This document shows positions 1-7,691 of a stretch of 64,000 nt of DNA, piece by piece. The position numbers and the translations under genes are program-made. How positions within the stretch are numbered: position 1 is the stretch's first letter; the number at the start of each line of letters is the position of its first letter. This DNA is from Camelimonas abortus (GTDB taxonomy: Bacteria > Pseudomonadota > Alphaproteobacteria > Rhizobiales > Beijerinckiaceae). Under the pieces are notes generated by a model, which was not told the DNA's origin, searched no databases, and was given only the letters and a program-made list of their open reading frames with translations. The stretch lies in the NCBI RefSeq assembly GCF_042647165.1, contig NZ_JBHRUV010000029.1, one strand, 5' to 3'.

Positions 1-783
1 CTTGAACATGATCGGCACCATGTTCAGGTGCGTGACGCGCTCCTTCTCGATGAGCCGCAGCAGGCCCTCCGGACTGAAGCGGGGCGTGACGATGACGTTT
101 GCGCCCATGCGGATGGAGAAGGCCGAATGGGCGTTGGGCGCCGCGTGATAGACCGGGCCGATCACCGCGGTGGTGATGGAGTCCATCGGTTTTTTGCCGG
201 CAAGGTGATCCGTGTATCCGTAGGACCAGCCGAGCATGGCGTTGGTGGCGGCCACCTGCTCCGGCGTCGGCTGCGGCCGGCGCACGCCCTTGGGCCGGCC
301 GGTGGTGCCGGAGGTGTAGATGATGGAGCTGGGGGCGATCTCCGGCTCGCGGGCCAGCGGCTGCGCCTGCTCCACCAGCTCGCGCCAGATGAGTGCGCCC
401 GGCGGCGGCGCCAAGGGAGCGATGTCATAGGCGGCGAGCACCTCCGGCGGCGTCTCCACCACCACCACCGTCACGTTCTCCGGAATGGCGGAGGCGACGG
501 GGCCCAGCAGATCGGCGTGGATGAGCAGCACGCCCACCTCGCTGTCGCGCAGAAGATAGCCGGCTTCATCAGCGGTGTAATGCCAGTTCACGGGTATGGA
601 ATAGGCGCCGAGCATGCCGACGCCGAAGGCGGCCTCGAAATAGGCGAGCTCGTTGCGCAGGTAGAGCGCCACGCCGTCGCCCTTGCGCACGCCCAGCGCC
701 TCCAGCGCCCCCGCCGCGCGCAGCGCGCGCTGGTGGAACTCCGCGCCGCTGAGGGTGCGGTCGCCGCTCTTGATCCAGCCCAT
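1..783 (-). CDS. Acyl-CoA synthetase (AMP-dependent ligase), C-terminus cut by window edge
   Basis: The reading frame opens at an ATG at 783 with an ideal upstream GGAGG and stays open to base 1, giving the first 261 residues of an ANL-superfamily acyl-CoA synthetase. The diagnostic ATP/AMP P-loop motif YTSGTTGRPKG is at residues 156-166, followed by the adenylate-forming core (PVYHAAPNAH around 210-219). Enzymes of this family activate a carboxylic acid with ATP and CoA. The substrate cannot be read from the sequence. The C-terminal lid domain lies outside the window. A promoter-like pair lies upstream at 958-986, which suggests its own transcript with a leader of about 165 bases. Confidence 0.93.
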   Translation of the reverse strand, partial: MGWIKSGDRTLSGAEFHQRALRAAGALEALGVRKGDGVALYLRNELAYFEAAFGVGMLGAYSIPVNWHYTADEAGYLLRDSEVGVLLIHADLLGPVASAIPENVTVVVVETPPEVLAAYDIAPLAPPPGALIWRELVEQAQPLAREPEIAPSSIIYTSGTTGRPKGVRRPQPTPEQVAATNAMLGWSYGYTDHLAGKKPMDSITTAVIGPVYHAAPNAHSAFSIRMGANVIVTPRFSPEGLLRLIEKERVTHLNMVPIMFK

Positions 784-957
784 CCCTGTCCTCCCCGCGC
801 GCCGCGCCGGCGGCGCATGTCTGCCCTTCGCCCCGGCCGCCGGGCAGGCGGCCCGCCGGGCCTGACGTGACCGGCCCGCCTGCGCCGCGTCGCAGGCGCC
901 GGAACACAGGCGGGCGACGGGCGCGGACGGCTGGCCCGCGACCGTTTATCCGGGTGG

Positions 958-986
958 ATAATGTTTTTGGCGCCCGGGAGTGTCAA
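958..986 (-). promoter_or_regulatory. Sigma-70-type promoter of the acyl-CoA synthetase gene
   Basis: On the minus strand a perfect -35 TTGACA (986-981) is followed after 17 bases by CATTAT (963-958). It points at the synthetase gene starting at 783. Judged by eye only. Confidence 0.55.
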
Positions 987-1115
987 GCAACGCCCGCCGA
1001 AGGGTACGGGGCGCAGCCCCTTTCCGCACGGCTTCCCGGAAACGTCGGAACAGGCGGTCCGGCGGGGCGGGCGGCGGCCGGCGCCGGGGCCATGCCGGCG
1101 CCCGACGCCGGCGCC

Positions 1116-1154
1116 TGACGTGCGCGCCTGACGTGTGCGCCTGACGTGGACGCC
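1116..1154. repeat. Three tandem copies of a 13-base unit
   Basis: The units TGACGTGCGCGCC, TGACGTGTGCGCC and TGACGTGGACGCC lie head to tail and differ only in the middle. They sit in the non-coding stretch 784-1454 between two divergent genes. Apart from the promoters and dyads listed separately, that stretch shows a GC-rich left half and an AT-rich right half (about 1180-1385) but no gene I can support. Confidence 0.8.
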
Positions 1155-1307
1155 CGCCGCTCCGGCAGGACGCCCGGCATCCTGGAATTATTCGGAACAG
1201 CCGCAATCCTGCTGTCGCGGCATGGCCTTGCCGGACCTTAAAATCATTCAATAATACCTGTCTGGAATTATCATAAATCTGATGTTTTGCGAGATATCTG
1301 ATTACGT

Positions 1308-1336
1308 TTGACTCAAAAAAGCGCGAAAATTATGAC
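1308..1336 (+). promoter_or_regulatory. Promoter of the decayed TonB-dependent receptor
   Basis: TTGACT (1308-1313), a 17-base spacer and TATGAC (1331-1336) form a good sigma-70-like promoter in the AT-rich region in front of the receptor remnant. Transcription would begin near 1343, so the ICE-like dyad at 1364-1380 would lie just downstream of the start. Confidence 0.5.
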
Positions 1337-1363
1337 GAATGGGAACAAAGATTCGCACGCGCC

Positions 1364-1380
1364 CTTGGAATCATTTTAAA
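1364..1380. promoter_or_regulatory. ICE-like dyad (possible Irr binding site)
   Basis: CTTGGAATCATTTTAAA resembles the rhizobial iron control element TTTAGAA-N3-TTCTAAA recognised by Irr, matching 11 of the 14 defined positions. It lies in front of a TonB-dependent receptor remnant whose sequence looks heme-related. A weaker GGAA-N3-TTC dyad lies further upstream at 1181-1197. The assignment rests on motif similarity and context. Confidence 0.4.
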
Positions 1381-1454
1381 GACGTCTTTGCAGTCATTTC
1401 AGACAGGCCGCGCCGCCATGCGTCGCGCCACAGGACGACAGCGTGCCACGCCAG

Positions 1455-2421
1455 ATGAACTGGCTGCGCTTCGGCGTGGCCGCCGGAACCCTGTTGCTGG
1501 CCGCCACGCCGGCGCCGGCCGGAACCGCGCCGTAAGCCGCCGCGGCGCAGGTGAACCTGGACGCTATCACCGTTGAGGGCGCCCCGCAGGCGTCGCCGCT
1601 GGTCGCAGGCCCGACCACCGCCGCCATCACCCGCGCGGAGCTGGACCGGGAGCAGGTCCGGCGCATCTCCGACATCGGCAACCTGCCGGGGGCCGGCGTC
1701 GGCTTCAATCGCAACACCGGCAGCATCAATATCCGCGGCCTCGAAGGCGCGCGCGTGCTGACCACCATTGACGGCATCCGCCAGACCTTCGTCACGGACA
1801 GCCGCATTGATCGCGGCGCCGCCGCGGCCTTCGACTTCAACGCGCCGGGCGGTCTCGACCTGCTGCGCGGAACGGGCGGCGGCGCCACCCCCGGCTCCGG
1901 CGCCCCTGGCGGCGCGCGCGCCTTGCGCACGCCCGATCCGGAGGACCTGGCGCGCAATGCAACATCGCGAAGGCGCAGATCCAGGGCGTTGAAGCCAACA
2001 TGCACTGGCGCTTCGCCGAAAACTGGCTGGCGCGCGGCGCCTTTTCCTGGATGCCCGGCGTCAACAAGGAGGATGACGCTTGCCTGAACACGATCCCGCC
2101 GGCGCAGGCCATCCTGGCCATCGCCTACATACGGAGACCTGGGGCGCGGAGGGACCGGCGAAATTCTCCGCGCCGCGCGACCATGTCGCCGCCCTCACCG
2201 GCGACAACGCCGGCTTCCAGGCGCCCGGCTACGCCGTGTTCAGCGCCAGCGTCTGGTGGCGTCCCGTGAAGGACCTGGAGCTTCAGGCGGGCGTCTACAG
2301 CATCTTCGACCGCCGCCATTACGACGCGCTGTCGGTTCCCACGGGAAACCTCACCCAGCCGCGCGCCTGCTACTCGGAGCCGGGCCGCGCCGTCCGCGCC
2401 TCGCTGCGCTACCAGTTCTGA
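1455..2421 (+). pseudogene. TonB-dependent outer-membrane (probable heme) receptor, degraded
   Basis: An ATG at 1455 begins a signal peptide (MNWLRFGVAAGTLLLAATPA) that meets an in-frame TAA at 1533. The same frame then continues into a plug domain with LDAITVEG near 1557 and recognisable ISDIGNLPG and NIRGLEGARVLTTIDGIRQ segments. After about 1930 the sequence jumps to the C-terminal beta-barrel: NIAKAQIQGVEANMHWRF in one frame (about 1960-2085), then ETWGAEGPAKF through LRYQF in a second frame, ending at 2421. A functional receptor of this type has roughly 650-750 residues, so several hundred barrel residues are missing. One nonsense codon, at least two frame changes and a large internal deletion make function very unlikely. 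The heme assignment is an inference from resemblance to HmuR-type receptors and the ICE-like site upstream. Confidence 0.88.
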
Positions 2422-2522
2422 GCGCGGCGCCGGGCGAACGCCCGTCCGCCCGGCGCGGAGAGGAGACCGCCCGCATCTGCGCCGGACGACGGCGCCGCGG
2501 CGTCCGGGTCCGGCGGTGGAGG

Positions 2523-3236
2523 TCAGCCGGAGGCCGGAGAGTGGCTTGCCGGACCGCCCTCCTGCTCCACGCGGGGCAGAATGCCGTTCAGGAAGCGGTC
2601 ATAGTCGGCGCGGATGACGGCGATGGCCTGGTGAGTCACCGCGCGGTCGGCGTTGAACAGCAGCTCGATGGCGAAACCGCGCATCGCCGCGATGATCGCC
2701 CGGGTGCGCACGCGCAGCGCGTCCGGACTGGTGACGCCGGCCTCAAGCGCCATGCGGCGGATATCGGCGTCCATGATGCGCTCGACGTTCTCGGTCACCT
2801 TGCGCAGCGGCCCGGCGAGCCCCTCCTCCCAGCGCGAGGCGAGCAGGATTTCGTTGAGCGCCTGCGCCGCAGGCTGGCGCTGGGTGGCCTCGATGACATG
2901 ACAGAACTGCCGCAGCCGCTCCACCGGCGAGCCGATCTGCCCGAAGCGGGCGCGGCTGTCGGCGATCATCAGCGCCATGGCGTGGTCGGCCGCCGCCGCC
3001 ATCATGTGCACGCGCGTGGGAAACTGGTGGAGCAGCGAGCCGCGGCTCGCCCCGGCCAGTTCGGCGACGGCCTGGGTGGTGGTCGCGGCGTAGCCGAGCG
3101 AATTCAGGCAGTCCACCACCGCCTGCAGCAGGCGCAGCCGCGTGTTGCGGCCGCGGCCGGTGAGCGCCCGGCCGGTCGGCGTGCGCGCGCATGCGGCGCT
3201 CAGCCGTCCCTCAATATCAAGGCCCCAGTCCTGCAT
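2523..3236 (-). CDS. TetR/AcrR-family transcriptional regulator
   Basis: A 237-residue protein with a TetR-type helix-turn-helix at about residues 30-75 (RLRLLQAVVDCLNSLGYAAT, then VAELAGASRGSLLHQFPTR) and an all-helical ligand-binding C-terminal domain. The start is the ATG at 3236, preceded by a purine-rich GGGGGGAAG. It is divergent from the SDR dehydrogenase at 3451, the usual arrangement for a local repressor and its target, so it may sense a substrate or product of that enzyme. The intergenic region contains CTGTAC and GTACAG half-sites about 30 bases apart (around 3284-3322) that could be its operator. The ligand is unknown. Confidence 0.9.
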   Translation of the reverse strand: MQDWGLDIEGRLSAACARTPTGRALTGRGRNTRLRLLQAVVDCLNSLGYAATTTQAVAELAGASRGSLLHQFPTRVHMMAAAADHAMALMIADSRARFGQIGSPVERLRQFCHVIEATQRQPAAQALNEILLASRWEEGLAGPLRKVTENVERIMDADIRRMALEAGVTSPDALRVRTRAIIAAMRGFAIELLFNADRAVTHQAIAVIRADYDRFLNGILPRVEQEGGPASHSPASG

Positions 3237-3368
3237 GTGCTTCCCCCCTGCGCCCGCTGTCGTCGCGGGCCCTTTTATTGTCGCTGTACAGGAAACTGGC
3301 TCCCGGATGCAACAAGGTACAGACATGACGGGACGATAACGCGACGCAGGGCGGCAAATTAATCTGCG

Positions 3369-3397
3369 TTGACTGTAAATAACGTTCCGCCTAGCGT
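3369..3397 (+). promoter_or_regulatory. Possible promoter of the SDR gene
   Basis: TTGACT (3369-3374), 17 bases and TAGCGT (3392-3397) precede the SDR start by about 55 bases. The -10 is poor, which would fit a regulated promoter, but the call is weak. Confidence 0.35.
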
Positions 3398-3450
3398 CGC
3401 CCTGGCTGACGGCGCGCCAGTGACGCAATGCGCCGCAGAGGGAGGAGAAC

Positions 3451-4260
3451 GTGCTGGATTTCAGGGGGAAGGTCGCGGTCATCACCGGCGCGGCCTCGGG
3501 CATCGGCGCGGCCGCGGCGGCGAAGTTCGCCGCCCTGGGCGCCCGGCTGTGCCTCGCCGACGTGAATGGCGCGGCGCTGGCGGAACGGGCGGCGCGCCTG
3601 GAGCAGGCGGAAGGCGACGTGATCACGCGCGTGTGCGACGTGGCGCGGCGCGGGAGCGTCGAGGCGATGATCGACGCGGCGGCCAGCCATTTCGGCCGCA
3701 TCGACATTCTGGTCAACAACGCCGGCAAGGGCTCGTTCGGCCGCGTCACCCAGCTGGCGCCGGAGACCTGGCGGGAGGTGGTGGCGGTCAATCTCGACGC
3801 GGTCTATTACGCGGCGCGCGCCGCCATGCCGCATCTGGCCGCCAGCCGCGGCTGCATCGTCAACACCGCCTCGATCTCCGGCCTGCGCGGCGATTACGGC
3901 TTTTCCGCCTACAACGCCGCCAAGGCCGGCGTCATCAACCTCACCCGCACCCTGGCGCTGGATCACGGGCCGGAGGGGGTGCGCGTCAACTGCGTCTGCC
4001 CCGGCCTCGTGGCCACGCCGATTTCGGCGCCGCTGCGCGCGGATCCGGCGGTGATGGCGGCCTATTCCGGGGTGACGCCGCTGGGCCGGGCGGCGGAGCC
4101 GGAGGAAATCGCCGACGCCATCGTGTTCCTGGCCTCGTCCATGGCCAGCTACGTCACCGGCGCGGCGCTGGTGGTGGACGGCGGCCTCACCGCCGCCACC
4201 GGCCAGCCCAACTTCAACCGCCTGCTGGGCCACCTGCTGGAGCAGCGCGCGACCGGCTGA
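3451..4260 (+). CDS. Short-chain dehydrogenase/reductase (SDR)
   Basis: A 269-residue classical SDR. The Rossmann cofactor motif TGAASGIG is at residues 12-19, NNAG at 89-92, a serine cluster SISG at 141-144, and the catalytic YxxxK as Tyr154 and Lys158. The Asp at residue 37 (LCLADVNG) suggests NAD(H) preference. The start is a GTG at 3451 behind GGGAGGAGAAC. Such enzymes oxidise or reduce an alcohol/ketone pair; the substrate is not evident, but the neighbouring TetR regulator and an acyl-CoA synthetase nearby suggest fatty-acid, sterol or xenobiotic metabolism. The C-terminal VTGAALVVDGG is typical of FabG-like members. Confidence 0.93.
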   Translation: MLDFRGKVAVITGAASGIGAAAAAKFAALGARLCLADVNGAALAERAARLEQAEGDVITRVCDVARRGSVEAMIDAAASHFGRIDILVNNAGKGSFGRVTQLAPETWREVVAVNLDAVYYAARAAMPHLAASRGCIVNTASISGLRGDYGFSAYNAAKAGVINLTRTLALDHGPEGVRVNCVCPGLVATPISAPLRADPAVMAAYSGVTPLGRAAEPEEIADAIVFLASSMASYVTGAALVVDGGLTAATGQPNFNRLLGHLLEQRATG

Positions 4261-4370
4261 CCGGCGCCGCGCCCCCCTGAACATGGCATGGCGCGCCGCC
4301 GGCGACCGGAGCCATGCTGACGCATGCAGCCTGAGGCGCGCCAGCCCGCGCCGGAAAGGGAGGAAGACCC

Positions 4371-4589
4371 ATGCCGAAGTTCGCCGCAGTCCTGTTCGCC
4401 GCCGCAATCACGCTGACGCCGGTCGCCGCCATGGCCGGGAACGACCTGGCGAAATACTGCAAGGCCGACATCCAGCGCCTGTGCCCCAATGTCGAGCCTG
4501 GCGGCGGCAAGATCATCAAATGTCTGAAGAGCAAGGCGAAGATGATGTCAGTGGGCTGCGCCCAGGCCCTGCAGAAAATGAAGGGCTGA
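4371..4589 (+). CDS. Small secreted Cys-rich repeat protein
   Basis: A 72-residue protein with a Sec signal peptide (residues 1-22, ending AAMAG) and a mature part of about 50 residues carrying four cysteines at 30, 38, 51 and 63. The spacing resembles a single bacterial copy of the cysteine-rich GLG1/FGFR-type repeat (PF00839). Two disulphides in the periplasm are likely. It is preceded by GGGAGGAAGACCC, a good ribosome site. It stands alone between an SDR gene and a nitroreductase, and its function is unknown. Confidence 0.8.
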   Translation: MPKFAAVLFAAAITLTPVAAMAGNDLAKYCKADIQRLCPNVEPGGGKIIKCLKSKAKMMSVGCAQALQKMKG

Positions 4590-4964
4590 GGCGCGCCGCC
4601 CGCCTGGCGCCGCGGCGGCCGCTGCCCGGCGCCCGGGGACGCGGGCGGCCTGCGGGGCGCGGCCGCCCGAAAGCCGTCGCCGCTTTCCGCGCCCTGGCCG
4701 GGGCGGCGAGCCGGTCCCGCCTGTTTCCCGGACCGCGCAGGACCGGCGGCGTTTCCGCCGCCGCCGGCACATGACGCTGATGCGCCGCCAAAGGATGCGC
4801 GCGGCCACGCGCGATGCTAAGGACTGCGCGGCGCGCCGCAGCCCGAACCTTCCGCCTCGCCTGGCGTGAGATCCCGGGCCGCGGCGCGCCTTCCGGAACG
4901 CTCCGCCGGGCGGCCGCCGGCGGGTCCGGGGGGATGAAACAGGTCAAGCCAGGGATCATTAACG
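4590..4964. other. Intergenic region, no gene seen
   Basis: About 375 bases of GC-rich sequence before the nitroreductase. I found no open frame with coding character and no clear terminator. Confidence 0.6.
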
Positions 4965-5624
4965 ATGCAGGTTTCTGAAGCGGTCAGGCGCCGCATGTCT
5001 GTCCGGGCCTTTCGCCCGGATCCGGTTCCAGCCGAGGTGGTGCGCGGTCTGCTGGAGGACGCCGCCCGCGCGCCCAGCGGCGGCAACGTCCAGCCCTGGA
5101 ACGTGCGCGCCGTAACCGGCGCGCCGCTCGCCGACCTGTTGCGCATCGTGCGCGAGGAAGGGCCGGATCCGGAGCCCGGATACAGGATCTATCCGGACAA
5201 CCTGTGGGAGCCCCACCGCACCCGCCGCTTCCAGATCGGCGAGCTGATGTACGGCGCCATGGGCATTCCGCGCGAGGACAAGGCGGCGCGCCTGGCGCAT
5301 CTGGCCCGCAACGCCGAGCTGTTCGGCGCGCCGGTGGGCGTGTTCGTGTTCATTGACCGGCGCATGGGTCCGCCGCAGTGGTCGGACCTCGGCATGTACG
5401 TGCAGACGCTGATGCTGCTGGCCACCGAGCGCGGTCTCGACACCTGCGCCCAAGAATACTGGGCCATCTATTCGAAGAAGGTGGAGCGCTTCTTCAACAT
5501 GCCGGAGGAGCTGATGCTGTTCTGCGGCGTGGCGCTCGGCCACCGCGACGAGACCGCGGCGGTGAACACGCTGCAGTCGCCGCGCGCCCCGTTCGAGGAG
5601 TGGGGCGCCCTCGTCGGTTTCTGA
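4965..5624 (+). CDS. Nitroreductase-family FMN oxidoreductase
   Basis: A 219-residue single-domain nitroreductase. The FMN-binding signature RRMSVRAF is at residues 9-16 and APSGGNVQPW at 36-45. The C-terminal region has the LFCGVALGH segment typical of the family. These enzymes use NAD(P)H and FMN to reduce nitro-aromatics, quinones or related acceptors in the cytoplasm; the physiological substrate is not predictable. The ATG at 4965 has only a weak ribosome site upstream. Monocistronic by context. Confidence 0.93.
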   Translation: MQVSEAVRRRMSVRAFRPDPVPAEVVRGLLEDAARAPSGGNVQPWNVRAVTGAPLADLLRIVREEGPDPEPGYRIYPDNLWEPHRTRRFQIGELMYGAMGIPREDKAARLAHLARNAELFGAPVGVFVFIDRRMGPPQWSDLGMYVQTLMLLATERGLDTCAQEYWAIYSKKVERFFNMPEELMLFCGVALGHRDETAAVNTLQSPRAPFEEWGALVGF

Positions 5625-6457
5625 TCCGGAACGCGGCGCCGGCCCGGCCAGGGCCGGCGCAGCCCGCGACCGCGCAGGACGCCGCGCCGACGCTGCGTAA
5701 CGGCCGCGCCCTGCGGTTAAGGAACGATGACGCCGGCGGCCAGCGCGAGCGTTTGTGAACGTATTATGCGCAAAATCACTGCGCCTCTACTTGCGATTTC
5801 TTAAGGACGCCCCTGCCCTTCCGCTCCGGCGCCCGCGCTGACGCGCATTGCGCCCAGACGCATTACTGCGTACATCCGGCGTCGAAAAAAGCAAATGCGC
5901 TGACATTTTTTCACATTTTTATTTGCGCCGGACAATAAATCGATTATAAATCATGCTGAAGCTGCAAGCGCCGGACCAAAATCCCGGCGCGGCGCTGAAC
6001 CCCCGGGGAGGGGCCCAGTGGATGCAGTCCGGCAATACGCACGGGCGCGCCACGCGGTCACGCAGATGACTATGTCTGCCGGAGCGATTGCGCCTGCATC
6101 GCCCCGGCTCCCCGCATGGAGGATGTCCGGCATGGGGATAGTCATTCAGGCCAGCGCCGCCGTCCTGATCATGATTTTTATCGTGACGGCGATCATCCTG
6201 CAGCGAATATCTGAGTAACCGTTCCAACGCGCAGGCGACGCAACCGTATTTCATTTCGCCTGGACGCCAGAAAGGCCGGCGCGCCTTCCCGGCCGGCCCT
6301 GCGGCCGCCGCACGCACGCTGGCGGACCGTGGGCCCGCGCATCGCCGGCGCACCCCTGGCCGCCCGCCCCCCCTCACGCATCCGCATCTGCAGAGGCCGC
6401 CGCCCGTCCGGCGCCGGCGCAGGGCCGGCGATGCCGCTGAGGAAGACATGACATTTT
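5625..6457. other. Long, mostly non-coding region upstream of the iron operon
   Basis: More than 800 bases without a convincing gene apart from the tiny open frame at 6132. A 12-codon frame at about 5766-5804 (starting MRKITAPLLAIS) resembles the start of a signal peptide cut short by a stop. The AT-rich patch at 5885-5950 contains GCAAAT and ATTTGC arms flanking T-runs. Composition is uneven, with AT-rich islands in a GC-rich background, consistent with decayed genes or regulatory DNA. Confidence 0.55.
6132..6218 (+). CDS. Possible small single-pass membrane protein
   Basis: The frame starting at the ATG at 6132 encodes 28 residues that are almost entirely one hydrophobic helix (VIQASAAVLIMIFIVTAIIL), ending QRISE. 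A GGAGG lies at 6118-6122, nine bases from the ATG. An alternative ATG at 6123 abuts the GGAGG and is less likely. There is no recognised family. The good ribosome site and the strongly hydrophobic composition support it, but it could be chance. It lies on the same strand as the iron operon, about 375 bases upstream. Confidence 0.35.
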   Translation: MGIVIQASAAVLIMIFIVTAIILQRISE

Positions 6458-6474
6458 TTTTGAATATTTCAAAA
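6458..6474. promoter_or_regulatory. ICE-like perfect palindrome upstream of the iron operon (possible Irr site)
   Basis: TTTTGAATATTTCAAAA is a perfect 7+7 inverted repeat with a 3-base centre and matches 12 of 14 positions of the iron control element TTTAGAA-N3-TTCTAAA. It ends 23 bases before the -35 at 6498, a place where an activator would bind. The downstream genes encode iron uptake proteins, which makes iron-responsive control by Irr the simplest reading. Confidence 0.55.
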
Positions 6475-6497
6475 TTTACTCATGACGGACGCGTGAA

Positions 6498-6526
6498 TTG
6501 ACACGTCATATCCTGAAAATTATTTT
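6498..6526 (+). promoter_or_regulatory. Promoter of the P19/FTR1 iron operon
   Basis: TTGACA (6498-6503), a 17-base spacer and TATTTT (6521-6526). Another pair, TTGTAC and TATAAC with 17 bases between them (6554-6582), lies closer to the start codon but would leave almost no leader and no ribosome site, so the upstream pair is preferred. Confidence 0.5.
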
Positions 6527-6594
6527 GACCGTGCTGGCCGCACTGCAATTAATTTGTACTGTTTAATACAATTGCATATAACGAAGGCGCCGAA

Positions 6595-7170
6595 ATGAAC
6601 CTGTCGTCAGTCGCATCCTGTTTGCGCGCCCCTGTCGCCCGGCTGTCGCTCGCCGCGGCGGTCGCCCTCGCCGCCGTCTCCGCAGCGACCGCGCGGGAGA
6701 CGCCCGTGGGCAAGCCCCAGATGCAGGCAGGGATGGAGATCGCGGCCGTCTATCTGCAGCCGGTCGAGATGGAGCCCGCCGGCATGATGCCCGCGCCGCA
6801 TGACTCCGACATCCATCTCGAGGCCGACATCAGGGCCGCGCGCGACAACCCCAACGGCTTCGCCGAAGGCGACTGGATCCCCTATCTCGGCGTGCGCTTC
6901 GAGCTGGTCCGCCTCGGCTCGGACTGGAAGCGCACGGGCGCGCTCATGCCGACGGTCGCCAATGACGGGCCCCACTACGGCGACAACGTCCGTCTCGACG
7001 GTCCGGGGAAATACCGCCTGACCCTGTTCATCGATCCGCCCACCGCCAGCCCGGACGTCCATTTCGGCCGCCATGTCGATCCGGAAACCGGCGTTGGCCC
7101 GTGGTTCAGGCCGCTCACCGTCTCCTGGGAGTTCGCCTGGGCCGGCGCCGGCAAGAAAGGCGGCTACTGA
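6595..7170 (+). CDS. P19-family periplasmic iron/copper-binding protein
   Basis: A 191-residue protein with a signal peptide of about 33 residues (cleavage near AATA-RE) and a mature P19/FetP domain. The recognisable family segments are EIAAVYLQPVEMEP, HDSDIHLEADI and MPTVANDGPHYGDNV. His69, His74, Met118 and His127 are candidate metal ligands by analogy with Campylobacter P19. In the known P19-FTR1 systems this protein binds metal in the periplasm and works with an FTR1-type permease. It is the first gene of the operon, overlaps the next start by one base (TGATG) and follows an ICE-like palindrome. The ribosome site is GAAGG. FetP is an alternative family name. Confidence 0.92.
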   Translation: MNLSSVASCLRAPVARLSLAAAVALAAVSAATARETPVGKPQMQAGMEIAAVYLQPVEMEPAGMMPAPHDSDIHLEADIRAARDNPNGFAEGDWIPYLGVRFELVRLGSDWKRTGALMPTVANDGPHYGDNVRLDGPGKYRLTLFIDPPTASPDVHFGRHVDPETGVGPWFRPLTVSWEFAWAGAGKKGGY

Positions 7171-7661
7171 TGGCGGCGCGCGCCGTCATCGCGGCGCTGC
7201 TGGCGGCGGGGACGGCGCTGGCCGGCGCCACGCCCTGCCGGGCCGGCGACGAGCCGACCTTCCGCATCGAATTCCGCGACGGCGTCATCACCCCGGCGCG
7301 GCTCGAGACCCCGGCCAGAACCCGCTTTCGCCTCGAACTGGTCAACGCCGGCCGGGAGCCGGCGGAATTCGAGAGCCTGGCGCTGCGCAAGGAGAAAGTG
7401 ATCGCCCCCGGGGTCGTCACGGTCATGGTGATCCGCACGCTGGAGGAAGGCTCCTACGCGTTCTTCGACGATTTCCATCCGTCCGCGCCGCCCGCCGTGC
7501 TGGTGGCGACGCCGGTGGCGCGCTTCTGCAGCGGGCCGGAGCACGCCGCGACGCCGCCCTGCGCCGGCGCCGGGAACGCGGCCCGGACGACAGGCGCCGT
7601 GGCGACAGGCGGCCAGGACGGAAACGTCCGGGCCGCCGGCGCGCCCGCCGCAACCCCGTAA
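7170..7661 (+). CDS. Periplasmic cupredoxin-like protein of the iron operon
   Basis: A 163-residue protein. The signal peptide ends near CRAGDEP (about residue 26); the mature part starts with an immunoglobulin-like cupredoxin fold (FRIEFRDGVITPARLETPA, then SYAFFDDFHP), as in the N-terminal domain of EfeO. A single Cys and several His are present but no complete blue-copper site is obvious. The C-terminal 45 residues are Ala/Gly-rich and probably disordered. The start is the ATG at 7170 overlapping the P19 stop, which indicates translational coupling. It probably assists iron or copper handling beside P19 and FTR1; the exact role is inferred from context. Confidence 0.82.
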   Translation: MAARAVIAALLAAGTALAGATPCRAGDEPTFRIEFRDGVITPARLETPARTRFRLELVNAGREPAEFESLALRKEKVIAPGVVTVMVIRTLEEGSYAFFDDFHPSAPPAVLVATPVARFCSGPEHAATPPCAGAGNAARTTGAVATGGQDGNVRAAGAPAATP

Positions 7662-7691
7662 CGGGCCCCGCCCCTCGCTGACCGCCTCCGC

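Noticed and set aside
5953..6069. Short frame starting MLKLQAPDQ
   Set aside because: No ribosome site, no hydrophobic or domain signature; chance opening likely.
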